Positions 25,241-34,325 of a stretch of DNA of 45,128 bases are shown in pieces. Positions within the stretch are counted from its first letter, which is position 1. Each line of letters starts with the position of its first letter. The stretch is from contig JAYPEI010000016.1 of NCBI GenBank assembly GCA_038125665.1, positions 1-45,128 of the forward strand, given 5' to 3'. The stretch is from CAILUG01 sp038125665. Its GTDB lineage: Bacteria > Pseudomonadota > Gammaproteobacteria > Pseudomonadales > Pseudohongiellaceae. The notes under the pieces were generated by a model that saw nothing but the letters and a program-made list of their open reading frames with translations, was not told the DNA's origin and ran no database searches. A program made the translations under genes and the position numbers.

Positions 25241-25486
25241 TCAAGCTACTGGAAAACCACCAGAACGCACTAACTTTGCAAGATCTGTGTATCCTCCAAT
25301 ACCTTGCCCATTAATAAAGATTTGCGGCACGGTAGTTCTCCCTTCACTTCGTGAGAGCATCTCTTCAAGAGCCTCAGGTTGACCTTCAACTTCGATCTCG
25401 CGATAAGTCAAGCCAAGTTGCTCAAGGACTTGTTTGGCAGCTTTGCAGTAACCACACCAATACTTCACATAGATTTCAACATTCAT
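25241..25486 (-). CDS. grxC: Glutaredoxin 3
   Basis: An 81-residue dithiol glutaredoxin: active site CGYC (11-14, in YWCGYCKAAKQ), the cis-Pro region TTVPQIFINGQGIGGYTDL, and the usual one-domain length. It reduces protein disulfides and mixed glutathione disulfides in the cytoplasm using glutathione. Its ATG overlaps the stop of trpD (ATGA), so it is co-translated with trpD. No functional link between the two is known. Confidence 0.95.
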   Translation of the reverse strand: MNVEIYVKYWCGYCKAAKQVLEQLGLTYREIEVEGQPEALEEMLSRSEGRTTVPQIFINGQGIGGYTDLAKLVRSGGFPVA

Positions 25487-26499
25487 ACAGTGAGTTCTCG
25501 TAAACCCTGCACGACAGCCAGTGCTTTTCCTGAGTCGATGGCTCTGGCAGCTAATTCACATCCTTCTCTTAGGGAATCAGATTTACCAGCAATCATGAGA
25601 GCAGCTGCCGAATTGAATAAAACAATATCACGATAAGCTCCCTTGACTCCTTGCAACAAATTTAATAACTCACCAGCATTGTATGCTGCATCTCCGCCAA
25701 GGATATCTGCTAGGTTCGCTTTACTTAATCCTGCCTCTTCTGGGCTAACTGTAAATTCTTTGAGCTTACCATTTTCAATTGCACAGACAGTGTTTTCACC
25801 CAAAGTTGAGAGCTCATCTAGTCCTCCAGCGCCATGCACTACCCAAGCAGCTTGACAACCTAAATTAAACAGTGTTTCTGCAAGTGGTCTCACCCACTCT
25901 TGACTATAAACACCCAGCAAAATACGTTGAACATTTGCGGGATTACACAAAGGCCCTAAAATATTGAAAATAGTACGGATACCTAACTCTGCACGAACTG
26001 GTCCTACATGTCGAAATGACTCGTGATGACGGGGTGCAAGTAAAAAAGCAAAATTGTGGCATGCTAAAGATTTTTCTAATACAGCGAAATCTGCTTGAAC
26101 ATTGATACCTAACGCAGACTGAACATCTGCTGTTCCTGATTGAGATGACACAGCTTTATTACCGTGTTTGGCAACTGGAACGCCACAGGCTGCCACCACT
26201 AATGCCGTGGCAGTTGAAATATTTAGTGTCCCTACCCCGTCTCCACCAGTACCTACAATATCCATCGCGTCAGAGGGTGCGACAATAGTCCTCGCCCTGG
26301 CACGAATTGCCATAGCAGCACCAGTAATTTCATCCACGCTTTCACCACGAATACGCAGAGCAACTAGAAAAGCCGCGATCTGGGCTGCAGTTGCCTCACC
26401 ATTCATGATGTAACCAAAAGCCTGCTCTGCCTGTGACTGGCTCAAACAGACACCATTGATGACGTCAGAAATAAATGGTTTTAACAATTGCTTCTCCAT
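25483..26499 (-). CDS. trpD: Anthranilate phosphoribosyltransferase
   Basis: Second step of tryptophan synthesis: transfers phosphoribosyl from PRPP to anthranilate. The roughly 338-residue protein has the signature GTGGDGVGTLNISTATA (the PRPP site) and VAKHGNKAVSSQSGTADV, then RHHESFRHVGPVRAELGIRTIFNILGPLCNPA, all diagnostic. The ATG at 26499 is used; an in-frame TTG at 26505 is possible. It lies about 18 bp after folD and overlaps grxC. No trpE, trpG or trpC is in the window, so this is a dispersed trp gene rather than part of a trp operon. Confidence 0.96.
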   Translation of the reverse strand: MEKQLLKPFISDVINGVCLSQSQAEQAFGYIMNGEATAAQIAAFLVALRIRGESVDEITGAAMAIRARARTIVAPSDAMDIVGTGGDGVGTLNISTATALVVAACGVPVAKHGNKAVSSQSGTADVQSALGINVQADFAVLEKSLACHNFAFLLAPRHHESFRHVGPVRAELGIRTIFNILGPLCNPANVQRILLGVYSQEWVRPLAETLFNLGCQAAWVVHGAGGLDELSTLGENTVCAIENGKLKEFTVSPEEAGLSKANLADILGGDAAYNAGELLNLLQGVKGAYRDIVLFNSAAALMIAGKSDSLREGCELAARAIDSGKALAVVQGLRELTV

Positions 26500-26516
26500 C
26501 GACAATATGTCTACAC

Positions 26517-27404
26517 CTAGCCTTTGCGAGCTTTTCTAATATCGATTGCTTGCAGCGTGTTTTGCATAAGTGATGCAATCGTCATAGGTCCTACACCACC
26601 TGGAACTGGAGTAATAAAACTACATTTTTCTTTCACATTATCAAAGTCAACATCGCCACGTAACTTGAAGCCCTTAGGATCGTTTTCATCTGGTACGCGA
26701 GTAGTGCCTACATCAATAACTACAGCACCTTCTTTGACCATATCTCTGGTCACAAACATCGGCTTCCCGATCGCAACAATTAAAATATCAGCTGTAGAGC
26801 AAATTTCTCTCATGTTCGGCGTTCGACTGTGCACCAGAGTGACAGTTGAATTACCTGGATTAGTATTACGTGACATAAGAATACTCATTGGTGTACCAAC
26901 AATATGGCTACGGCCAACTACAACACAATGTTTACCTGAGGTATCAATGTTGTTTCGTTTGAGCAGTTCCATTATTCCGTTGGGTGTCGCTGAGATATAC
27001 GTGGGTAATCCAAGCATCATTCGACCCAGATTTTCTGGATGAAAACCATCAACATCTTTTGATGGATCTATAGCTAAGGTTACTTTCTCTTCATCGATGT
27101 GCTTCGGTAGAGGGACCTGCACGATAAAACCATCAATGCTATCATCTTTATTGAGTTTATCCACAACTGCTAGTAGTTCATCCTCTGAAATAGTGTCAGG
27201 ATACTCAAGCAAAGTTGAATTAAAGCCACAGGCTTTGCATGCCAATACTTTGTTATTCACATAAGTCATGCTGCCACCATCTGTGCCAACTAGAACAGCT
27301 GCGAGGTGAGGAATTTTGCCACCCACTTGTTTGATATCAGCTACTTTTGCAGCGATTTCTTCTTTTAGTTGCTGGGAGGTTGCTTTACCGTCGAGTAATT
27401 TCAT
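26517..27404 (-). CDS. folD: Bifunctional methylenetetrahydrofolate dehydrogenase/cyclohydrolase
   Basis: Interconverts 5,10-methylene-, methenyl- and 10-formyl-tetrahydrofolate. The 295-residue protein has the substrate motif YVNNKVLACKACGF with the catalytic Lys, then DGFIVQVPLPKHID, then the Rossmann motif VVGRSHIVGTPMSIL and the terminal PVPGGVGPMTIASLMQNTL; all are hallmarks of FolD. Length is normal. An AGGA site precedes the ATG. With fhs (31953) in the same window the cell can load formate onto folate and reduce it. trpD follows after 17 bp. Confidence 0.97.
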   Translation of the reverse strand: MKLLDGKATSQQLKEEIAAKVADIKQVGGKIPHLAAVLVGTDGGSMTYVNNKVLACKACGFNSTLLEYPDTISEDELLAVVDKLNKDDSIDGFIVQVPLPKHIDEEKVTLAIDPSKDVDGFHPENLGRMMLGLPTYISATPNGIMELLKRNNIDTSGKHCVVVGRSHIVGTPMSILMSRNTNPGNSTVTLVHSRTPNMREICSTADILIVAIGKPMFVTRDMVKEGAVVIDVGTTRVPDENDPKGFKLRGDVDFDNVKEKCSFITPVPGGVGPMTIASLMQNTLQAIDIRKARKG

Positions 27405-27556
27405 GAGTGTTCCTAGTATAAAAATTAAATTGTGAGTAGATTGCTATAATTGATCAGTCAACCGGACAACCTTACCAAGTAAATTAGAGACGCATTTTAG
27501 CCTGATGTGGCAAGAAATTACACTGCAGGGCTATTACAGAGCTAGCTCTCCTACGA

Positions 27557-29704
27557 CTAGAGGCTGTTAAGCACATCAACGACTAAAGACTCAGAAAGAA
27601 TCTGCGGCAATACAATGGCAGGTTCATCAAAACCAGATGGAAATAACAAATAAAGTGGTACGCCACTGGTGTTGTACTCTTTTAAGACAGCAGTGATGGC
27701 CGGATCAGAATTAGTCCAATCCCCTTTGAGGTATGTGACATTATTAGCTACCAGTGCTTCACGTACTCCTTCTGTGTCTAAGGCAACTCTCTCATTGACT
27801 AAACACGTGATACACCAAGATGCTGTCATATTTACGAACACTGGCTGCCCTCTTTGGCGCAACTCTGTCAGTCTTTCTTTTGACCAGGGTTCAAAATTCT
27901 GACTCTCAGATCTTGATATTTGGATACGTGGCTGCAGTAGCGGGCTGGTAAACACCGAACCAATAAATAAGAAACAAGAAATCAACAGGAGTACCGACAC
28001 TACCTTAAGCCAGCCTTTCATGTTTTGTTGCTTTGACCATAACCACGCCGACATAGCTATCGCCAGACAAGCTGCTAGCACCAGAGCCATACCATCGCTG
28101 CCAGTTTGTTGCCCCAAGACCCAAAGCAGCCATATAGCGGTAAGATACATTGGGTAAGCCAATAGCTGACGGAAAGTAAGCATCCAAGCCCCTGGGCGTG
28201 GCAAAAATCGAACCAAGGCCGGTAAGTAGCTCAACAGCAGGAATGGCAATGCCATGCCTATGCCAAGTGCTAGAAACACACTTAAGGCAATTGGCATTGA
28301 CTGTGTAAAAGCAAAACCCAATGCAGCACCCATAAAAGGTGCAGTACAAGGACTGGCCACTACAACTGCCAACACGCCAGTAAAAAAGGACCCTTGTAGT
28401 CCCTGTCTTTCTTGAAGATCACCGCCAAGCCCCATAAGAGAAGTTCCCACTTCAAGGACACCTGTCAATGCCAAGCCGATGAGAAAGAACAAAAAAGTAA
28501 GCAAAGTAACGACCCAGGGCTGCTGTAACTGAAACCCCCATCCTATTACGGCGCCGCCCGCTTGAAGAATTAACAAGACACTGGCTAGGAGTAAAAAACT
28601 ACTAATCACCCCTAAAGTATAAGCCATTGCATGACGTCGTTGCTGCCCACTATCATCAGCATGTGTACTTAGGCTAAGTACCTTTAGAGAAAGGACAGGG
28701 AACACACATGGCATTAAATTGAGGATAATGCCACCTGCCAGAGCGAACAACCACACCAAAAATAAAGACATCTTCTCAGCGGGCTCCACAATCTTGTTCA
28801 AGTCACTCAAGCTAAATCCTGAGGCCATTGCAGCATTTATCTTGTAAATTGAGCGTTTTCCATCATTATCAGTTGCCAACAGCAATCCTTGTACTTGCTC
28901 AGGCATATCTTCCAAAGCATATTCATGAAGCTGCTGGGAAATCATTAAAGAAACTTCTTGTACAGAAAACTCTGGTTTATCTAGATAATTTACAAGCTCA
29001 TGTTGTATCGGTAGGAAGGCTACTGTTTCAAGACCTGCGAACAAATGCTCGCTACTTTGTAGCAATATTTTCAACTCACCTAGGGTATCTTCTGGACTCG
29101 ATTTTTCGATATACCAAGTAGCATCAAGGTGAATTCTTTCATCGGCTTGTTCAAGACGAGTTGCCGCAAAAAGGTCAGCTTCAACACCTGATAGAACTTC
29201 ATCATTACTGCTGCTCACCGGAATTGATAAGCTTAACCCTACTCGACCAGGTATGCAGATATCATCACACTCTAACCAATTGACTGAGGCACTTAACTGC
29301 AAGACTTCTGCCTGGTAATCTTCTGCTATGGTCAGAGGGATTAGCAAAGCGATGGTTCCTTCATAACCAAAATCAACGATGTTTCCAGGTAGTTCGAAAC
29401 GTTTGGGGAGAGGCCATACAATTTCTCCCGCTGAAACACCTTCAGGCAAGTTCCACTCGATCCTGGTTGGTTGTCCAGCATCGCCTGGATTCAACCAGTA
29501 AGTATGCCAATGTTCAGCGTGCTCCAGTTCCAAGGCCAGCCACAGGGTCGATCCTGGATGAGTGGTCATCATTTCAGGAATCAACCTGGCATTAACATGC
29601 TCTGTACTAGCCGTTGACTGGGCTTGAACAGCAAGACTTACCAATGAGAGTAAAGCTATAAATAAATGCTGTTTCAGTAGCGAGGCCATATACATAGGGA
29701 TCAT
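27557..29704 (-). CDS. Thiol:disulfide interchange protein, DsbD/ScsB family
   Basis: Carries reducing power across the inner membrane to periplasmic proteins. The 715-residue protein has a signal peptide (to about VQAQ), an N-terminal DsbD-like domain with the redox pair in LECDDICIPGRVGL, and an eight-helix DsbD membrane core. The core includes FALAGGIILNLMPCVFPVLSLK and VLAVVVASPCTAPFMGAALG, with one Cys in each half. The C-terminal thioredoxin domain carries TASWCITCLVNE (Cys631/Cys634). It is longer than E. coli DsbD and closer to ScsB-type proteins, hence no symbol. Given the many c-type cytochromes encoded here, a role in haem-thiol reduction for their maturation is a reasonable inference. 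Confidence 0.92.
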   Translation of the reverse strand: MIPMYMASLLKQHLFIALLSLVSLAVQAQSTASTEHVNARLIPEMMTTHPGSTLWLALELEHAEHWHTYWLNPGDAGQPTRIEWNLPEGVSAGEIVWPLPKRFELPGNIVDFGYEGTIALLIPLTIAEDYQAEVLQLSASVNWLECDDICIPGRVGLSLSIPVSSSNDEVLSGVEADLFAATRLEQADERIHLDATWYIEKSSPEDTLGELKILLQSSEHLFAGLETVAFLPIQHELVNYLDKPEFSVQEVSLMISQQLHEYALEDMPEQVQGLLLATDNDGKRSIYKINAAMASGFSLSDLNKIVEPAEKMSLFLVWLFALAGGIILNLMPCVFPVLSLKVLSLSTHADDSGQQRRHAMAYTLGVISSFLLLASVLLILQAGGAVIGWGFQLQQPWVVTLLTFLFFLIGLALTGVLEVGTSLMGLGGDLQERQGLQGSFFTGVLAVVVASPCTAPFMGAALGFAFTQSMPIALSVFLALGIGMALPFLLLSYLPALVRFLPRPGAWMLTFRQLLAYPMYLTAIWLLWVLGQQTGSDGMALVLAACLAIAMSAWLWSKQQNMKGWLKVVSVLLLISCFLFIGSVFTSPLLQPRIQISRSESQNFEPWSKERLTELRQRGQPVFVNMTASWCITCLVNERVALDTEGVREALVANNVTYLKGDWTNSDPAITAVLKEYNTSGVPLYLLFPSGFDEPAIVLPQILSESLVVDVLNSL

Positions 29705-29720
29705 TCTCTCTGCGATGGAG

Positions 29721-30425
29721 TTAGGAGTTTACCCACTTCACTAGTAGGTCAGAGACCGCTTCCGGTTGCTCCATAGTGCTCATGTGCCCGGCGTTCGGGA
29801 TAATATGTAATTGTGCTTTGGGAGTGATACTGTACATCTCCCTATGTTGGTCAGGCGAGCTCCACCCATCCTCATCACCAACAAGGTACCATACAGTTTG
29901 CTGCAACTGCCGAACTAAGTCCTGACGGTCTTGTCGGTTCAATAATGCCTGGATCTGACCCTCATACTCCTCTGGCGTATTTCTCAATAGCATTGCAGAT
30001 ATATTATCAATTATTTTGCTGTCTGTACGTCTTTTGGGGTGTAGCATTGGACCAATCCATAGTTTACCCACTTCATCAAGTCCTTTTTTTTTTGCCAAAC
30101 TCAGAAGGTGGTTTCGCTTCTCCGCCTCTCCTGCTTGCACTCCTCGACAGCCGGAGTCCAAAACTGCGACTTTATCGACGCGCTCCGGTGCCATTGCCAG
30201 CAATTCCCAGACAACACGTCCTCCCATCGAATGTCCCGCGACAGAAAATTTTGCAGGAGCATCTGATAGTACACGAGCAGCCATTGCTTCTAGGGAGTTG
30301 CAACCACGAAAGCTGGGTTGACGAACCTCCAACACAGAGGATTGAGCTGATAACAACAGATTTTGATGTTCCCACACAGCTTTGTCACACATCAAACCAT
30401 GGAGAAGGTAAACCACGCTACTCAA
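29721..30425 (-). CDS. Alpha/beta hydrolase
   Basis: A 234-residue cytoplasmic alpha/beta-fold hydrolase. The oxyanion motif is LLHGLMCD (7-14), the nucleophile elbow GHSMGG (Ser66), the acid probably in YLVGDEDGWSSP and the His in NAGHMSTMEQPE (His214). This is a small esterase/lactonase-type layout with a short cap (about residues 100-160). The start is TTG at 30425, with AGGAG upstream; it overlaps the TGA of the previous gene (TTGA), so the pair is coupled. It lies 16 bp before the DsbD-like gene. The substrate is unknown. Confidence 0.88.
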   Translation of the reverse strand: MSSVVYLLHGLMCDKAVWEHQNLLLSAQSSVLEVRQPSFRGCNSLEAMAARVLSDAPAKFSVAGHSMGGRVVWELLAMAPERVDKVAVLDSGCRGVQAGEAEKRNHLLSLAKKKGLDEVGKLWIGPMLHPKRRTDSKIIDNISAMLLRNTPEEYEGQIQALLNRQDRQDLVRQLQQTVWYLVGDEDGWSSPDQHREMYSITPKAQLHIIPNAGHMSTMEQPEAVSDLLVKWVNS

Positions 30426-31804
30426 TTTAATTCTCCTCGTTTGTTGCCATATCTTTCTGTTTCATACCAAATGAAAGGAAAGGCTTCATTTACGATGCTT
30501 GCCAGTTCTTTTCTCTCTTTTTCTGTAAGTTGCGATGTATAGCGAGGCGTCAATTCTCCGCTAAACTCCGCTCTGATCTCAGTAAAGAGAGCCTGTTGCA
30601 CTCGAGAAGGTAGCGTCTTGACTCCTTCATGCCCAAACAGATAGGAAAAGGGGTAAGTAAAAACGCGAGACTGTAATTCTAGACGACGAAGTTTGGCTGC
30701 CTCGTTTTTTTTACTATTTTGAAATTGGTCAGCAAACTCTGATGTTCCAAGTACAGGTTGCGGTAATGTCGCTGAATTTGTCATGAATATAGTTTCTAGA
30801 AATGTAGGCAATAATTCTTGGATCTTAGTTTCTAAGCTAGCCAGGGATGCAGCCTCATTGTTATTTTCTGCTAGCAGCTGCTTGCTGTAAAAGTTCAGCA
30901 TGGAGAGTCTATTGAAAAATTCCACCTGATGTTCAAGCACTAACAAGGCGACAATATCAGAACTTGGTCGTAAGTAATCACTTAGATCAACCAAATCTTC
31001 TAATGTACCTTTGTCCTGTTTTAATGCTAAATCTTCCAGGGTTAATCCTGCGAGATCATTGATAACAAAGTTAGCCATTGAACCTATACTTCCTTTGTGT
31101 GCAGTCACATACCACCCCCCCCAGCGTCGGCTCAGTGGAGTGGAAGTGTCGGTGATTTCAGAAATTTCATGAGAAACAATTTCCCCCCCACTGCCTGCCA
31201 ACACCGAACTTATCATGAGCCTGGGCACTCCCCCACCTGTCATTGAATAGGTATCGTGACAGCGGAGACAACGGCTGATCTCTTGAGAACTTATCCTCTC
31301 CCTCTTTTGTTCGTGTATTAGTGGGTCCTGTGATAAATCAAAAAACACAGGTCCTTGCTCAGGATCTATGGCAGCAATTTCAAGAGTAGAGCTCCCGGGG
31401 ACATACCCCACATACACATCATCATTGAAATATATAGCTCGAGGATTTGACGGACCTATGAAGCGACGCTTCACACTAGTCTTTGACCAGACAAGCACTT
31501 GTGAGGAGGGGTCAATTTGAAGAGCATCCAGCAACGCATCTAGATATCCCCGTGGCGTACCAGAAAAGCTGAGAACTCGTTTACCATTCAAGATCTCCTG
31601 AATCAGCAAAGAATATCTATCTTGTGTCTTCTTATTTCCATAACCCACAGCAGGGAACTCGAGATCATAGCGAAAATTTCCTGGAATTTTAGGTAATTCT
31701 GATTCAACTTGAGCGTTGGTCAAACCACTCAGAAAGCATACACACAGTGCCCCAAGGAATAGCTGAAACAGTTTTTTTTTCGGATACCATGAATAGAATC
31801 GCAT
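30422..31804 (-). CDS. Secreted protein with one CXXCH motif, unknown function
   Basis: About 460 residues from ATG 31804 (an in-frame TTG lies 5 codons upstream). A signal peptide ends near LTNAQ. The middle carries a lone haem-type motif CLRCHDTYSMTGGG (about residue 190), followed by a possible His/Met-rich region ending GSIGSMANFVIN. The N-terminal GNFRYDLEFPAVGYG and the C-terminal PFSYLFGHEGVKTLPSRVQ blocks look like conserved ends of a family of large periplasmic cytochrome-like proteins of unknown role, but I do not know a name. The stop overlaps the start of the hydrolase. No obvious catalytic residues are seen. Confidence 0.75.
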   Translation of the reverse strand: MRFYSWYPKKKLFQLFLGALCVCFLSGLTNAQVESELPKIPGNFRYDLEFPAVGYGNKKTQDRYSLLIQEILNGKRVLSFSGTPRGYLDALLDALQIDPSSQVLVWSKTSVKRRFIGPSNPRAIYFNDDVYVGYVPGSSTLEIAAIDPEQGPVFFDLSQDPLIHEQKRERISSQEISRCLRCHDTYSMTGGGVPRLMISSVLAGSGGEIVSHEISEITDTSTPLSRRWGGWYVTAHKGSIGSMANFVINDLAGLTLEDLALKQDKGTLEDLVDLSDYLRPSSDIVALLVLEHQVEFFNRLSMLNFYSKQLLAENNNEAASLASLETKIQELLPTFLETIFMTNSATLPQPVLGTSEFADQFQNSKKNEAAKLRRLELQSRVFTYPFSYLFGHEGVKTLPSRVQQALFTEIRAEFSGELTPRYTSQLTEKERKELASIVNEAFPFIWYETERYGNKRGELN

Positions 31805-31952
31805 GTCGAAAACCCACAAGTAATTGATTTAACTATATATCATACTAATTAAAACAAAGTATTGAGTAACTATTTAGTAAATCTTCAGTTTCATTTAAAG
31901 CCTTAAATTTGCTACTATCGCGCCAATTTTTTTCGCTTGAGGAGCTAGCGCC

Positions 31953-33629
31953 ATGTCTCATAATCTGTCTGACATTGAAATTGCACAGAAGGCAAGTTAT
32001 CAACCTATCACAGAAATTGGTTCCAAACTGGGTATTCCCTCTGAGGCCCTGCTGCCCTATGGCCATACTAAAGCCAAAATCAGCTACGACTATATCCAGA
32101 AACAACAAGGCAACAAAAACGGTAAGTTGATACTTGTTACAGCTATTTCTCCTACGCCAGCTGGCGAAGGAAAGACCACCACTACAGTTGGTTTAGGAGA
32201 TGGTTTATCCCGCATAGGCAAGAAAACTGCTATTTGTCTACGCGAACCAAGCCTAGGTCCCTGTTTTGGAGTTAAAGGGGGCGCAGCGGGTGGTGGTTAC
32301 GCTCAAGTCATCCCAATGGAAGATATCAATCTCCATTTTACTGGAGACTTTCACGCGATAGGAGCAGCACATAATCTTTTGTCTGCTATGACTGATAATC
32401 ATATGTACTGGGGTAATTCTCTGGACCTCGACAGCCGACGTGTTGGCTGGCGTCGTGTTATAGACATGAATGATCGCTCTTTACGTGATATTGCTATTGG
32501 TCTTGGTGGTCCCGGTAATGGCTTTGCTAGACAAACTGGCTTTGATATCACCGTAGCCTCAGAGATCATGGCGATTTTCTGTCTAGCAACGGACCTGAAG
32601 GATCTTCAGCGTCGTCTTTCTAACATAGTTATCGGACAAACCAGAGATCGTCAACCCGTCACAGCAAAAGAAGTGAATGCTGATGGTGCAATGACTGCTC
32701 TACTGAAAGACGCCATTCTTCCTAACCTTGTCCAGACTCTGGAAGGTACACCTGCGTTCATACATGGAGGACCTTTCGCTAACATCGCACATGGTTGCAA
32801 CTCAGTCATGGCGACTACAGCAGCTCTGAAAATGGCTGATTATGTAGTGACAGAAGCAGGATTCGGAGCAGACCTAGGAGCTGAGAAGTTTATGGATATC
32901 AAATGCCGTAAAACTGGTCTAGCCCCTGATGCTGTCGTTATCGTTGCTACTGTTCGTGCCCTTAAGATGCACGGTGGTGTTCCTAAAGATCAGTTAAAGG
33001 GTGAAAACCTAGACGCCCTGAAAGCTGGTTTTGCGAACCTTGAGCGTCATTTACAAAACATTAATAAGTTTGGTGTCCCCGCAGTTGTAGCAATCAATAA
33101 GTTCTCCGCCGACACTGATGCAGAACATGCCTTGTTGGCTCAACTTTGCCAAGCCAACGGCGCTAAGGTCATCTTATGTAATCACTGGGCTGAAGGGGGC
33201 AAGGGAACTGAGGAACTCGCACATGAAATTGTAGATATTTGTGAGAATCGTCCAGGCAACTTCCAACTATTATACGATGACAAAGCTACCCTTTGGGATA
33301 AAGTTTCTACAGTGGCTAAAGAAATCTATCGTGCTGAAAATGTCACTGCAGATGCAGCAGTGCGCAAACAGTTTGACGAGTATCAGGAACGTTATGGTCA
33401 CTTCCCTGTTTGTATGGCAAAAACTCAATCGAGCTTCTCTACTGATCCAACACGTATGGGAGCACCTGTAGGACATACTGTTCACGTTCGCGAATTACGC
33501 CTTTCTGCTGGGGCTGAATTTGTTGTTGCTGTCTGCGGTGACATCATGATTATGCCTGGTCTACCTAAGGTTCCTTCCGCAGAAAAAATTTACGTGAATG
33601 ATAATGGACAAATTGAAGGACTGTTCTAA
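31953..33629 (+). CDS. fhs: Formate-tetrahydrofolate ligase
   Basis: ATP-dependent ligation of formate to tetrahydrofolate, giving 10-formyl-THF. The 558-residue protein carries the P-loop TPAGEGKTTTTVGL (68-81), LREPSLGPCFGVKGGAAGGGYAQV, and FTGDFHAIGAAHNLLSAMTDNH, all diagnostic for Fhs. It also has the HGGPFANIAHGCNS and VTEAGFGADLGAEKF segments and the normal C-terminus MPGLPKVPSAEKI. GAGGAG lies 9 bp before the ATG. It is transcribed alone, divergent from the CXXCH protein, and ends at a clear terminator. It partners FolD (26517) in C1 metabolism. Confidence 0.98.
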   Translation: MSHNLSDIEIAQKASYQPITEIGSKLGIPSEALLPYGHTKAKISYDYIQKQQGNKNGKLILVTAISPTPAGEGKTTTTVGLGDGLSRIGKKTAICLREPSLGPCFGVKGGAAGGGYAQVIPMEDINLHFTGDFHAIGAAHNLLSAMTDNHMYWGNSLDLDSRRVGWRRVIDMNDRSLRDIAIGLGGPGNGFARQTGFDITVASEIMAIFCLATDLKDLQRRLSNIVIGQTRDRQPVTAKEVNADGAMTALLKDAILPNLVQTLEGTPAFIHGGPFANIAHGCNSVMATTAALKMADYVVTEAGFGADLGAEKFMDIKCRKTGLAPDAVVIVATVRALKMHGGVPKDQLKGENLDALKAGFANLERHLQNINKFGVPAVVAINKFSADTDAEHALLAQLCQANGAKVILCNHWAEGGKGTEELAHEIVDICENRPGNFQLLYDDKATLWDKVSTVAKEIYRAENVTADAAVRKQFDEYQERYGHFPVCMAKTQSSFSTDPTRMGAPVGHTVHVRELRLSAGAEFVVAVCGDIMIMPGLPKVPSAEKIYVNDNGQIEGLF

Positions 33630-33649
33630 ACTGATATTGCGCAGTAAAA

Positions 33650-33675
33650 AAAAAGGCAGCCTCAGCTGCCTTTTT
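33650..33675 (+). terminator. Rho-independent terminator of fhs
   Basis: GGCAGC-CTCA-GCTGCC with an A5 run on the left pairing with T5 on the right. It lies 20 bp after the fhs stop and could also serve reverse transcripts. Confidence 0.92.
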
Positions 33676-33717
33676 CATTTTTAAAAATTAAATAAGATAA
33701 GGAAATTCAACTTAGCT

Positions 33718-34108
33718 TTATGTGAGTACATATTCCATCTCGATTTCTTCAGCACAGCGCCATGACAACCCATTAGCTAAATTTAAGTTTAGTTCAGGGT
33801 AGGCATGTAAATTAACTTAGCACCCCGCGGGTAAGTATTTCCATCAAAGAATAATTCAGCACCATCCAAGGTAATTATTTTCACCATACCTAGGCTGACG
33901 GATGGCATAGTTAACATTGCAGGAATATTTAGTGTATTGTTTAACAATGCTTATCAAGCGATCATATTACGTGCTGATCCTACTACTGCTAAGATAAGTT
34001 ATCTCGCTGGTGTGCGAATAGTGTAGTCACTCCAGAGGCAGGTATACCTAATGCAGCGCAAACACTAATAATGGCAACCATAACCATAAACTGCTCAATC
34101 TAAGACAT
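33718..34108 (-). pseudogene. Decayed type IV pilin (PilA-like) gene
   Basis: Read on the reverse strand, this stretch gives pilin sequence broken across three frames. From 34108: an ATG, a stop, then IEQFMVMVAIISVCAALGIPA, the prepilin hydrophobic helix. The frame shifts at about 34028 to DYTIRT and then LAVVGSARNMIA. After further stops it continues with MLTMPSVSLGMVKIITLDGA and GAKLIYMPTLN. It shifts again at about 33795 to NLANGLSWRCAEEIEMEYVLT and a TAA at 33718-33720. The order matches a major pilin: N-terminal helix, DYTIRT-x-x-SE, and the C-terminal 'G-L-S-W-x-C' loop. There are at least four internal stops and two frameshifts, and the prepilin cleavage motif is lost. Confidence 0.8.
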
Positions 34109-34325
34109 CCATAACTTTGCTTAATTTATTGTAACACTTGGAAAATTTGGTATGAAATCACTCTTTAATCCACCTTGATTATGCCTAAAAAGAGACTAAT
34201 GCCAACTACCATAGTCCACTCAACTGTTATCGACATCAAATTTACTTAGTCATAACCGTTGACCAAAGCAAAAAGCCCTCATAACATCATAAATGAAAAA
34301 GAATTACACTCCGAGGGAAATGGTT
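34109..34325. other. Intergenic remnant between the pilin pseudogene and the methyltransferase-like gene
   Basis: AT-rich, no gene or RNA recognised. It would have held the promoter of the lost pilin gene (reverse strand) and must hold the promoter of the 34326 gene. Only the latter's ribosome site GAGGG at 34313-34317 is clear. Confidence 0.5.

Noticed and set aside
26524..27042. Long forward open frame (172 codons) opposite folD
   Set aside because: It lies wholly antisense to a well-supported folD. Its composition is that of a shadow frame and it has no ribosome site.
25483..27404. A tryptophan operon around trpD
   Set aside because: The neighbours are folD and grxC; no trpE, G, C, B or A is present.
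27405..27556. Possible tRNA or small RNA between folD and the DsbD-like gene
   Set aside because: No cloverleaf, T-loop consensus or terminator was seen in the 152 bp.
29945..30430. Forward open frame of 161 codons opposite the alpha/beta hydrolase
   Set aside because: The opposite strand has the HGLMCD, GHSMGG and GHMST motifs in order, so the reverse gene is the real one.
34187..34204. Possible sigma54 promoter (TGGCAT then TCTTT) upstream of the pilin remnant on the reverse strand
   Set aside because: pilA genes often use sigma54, but the GC and TTGCA elements are degenerate here; it cannot be told from chance.
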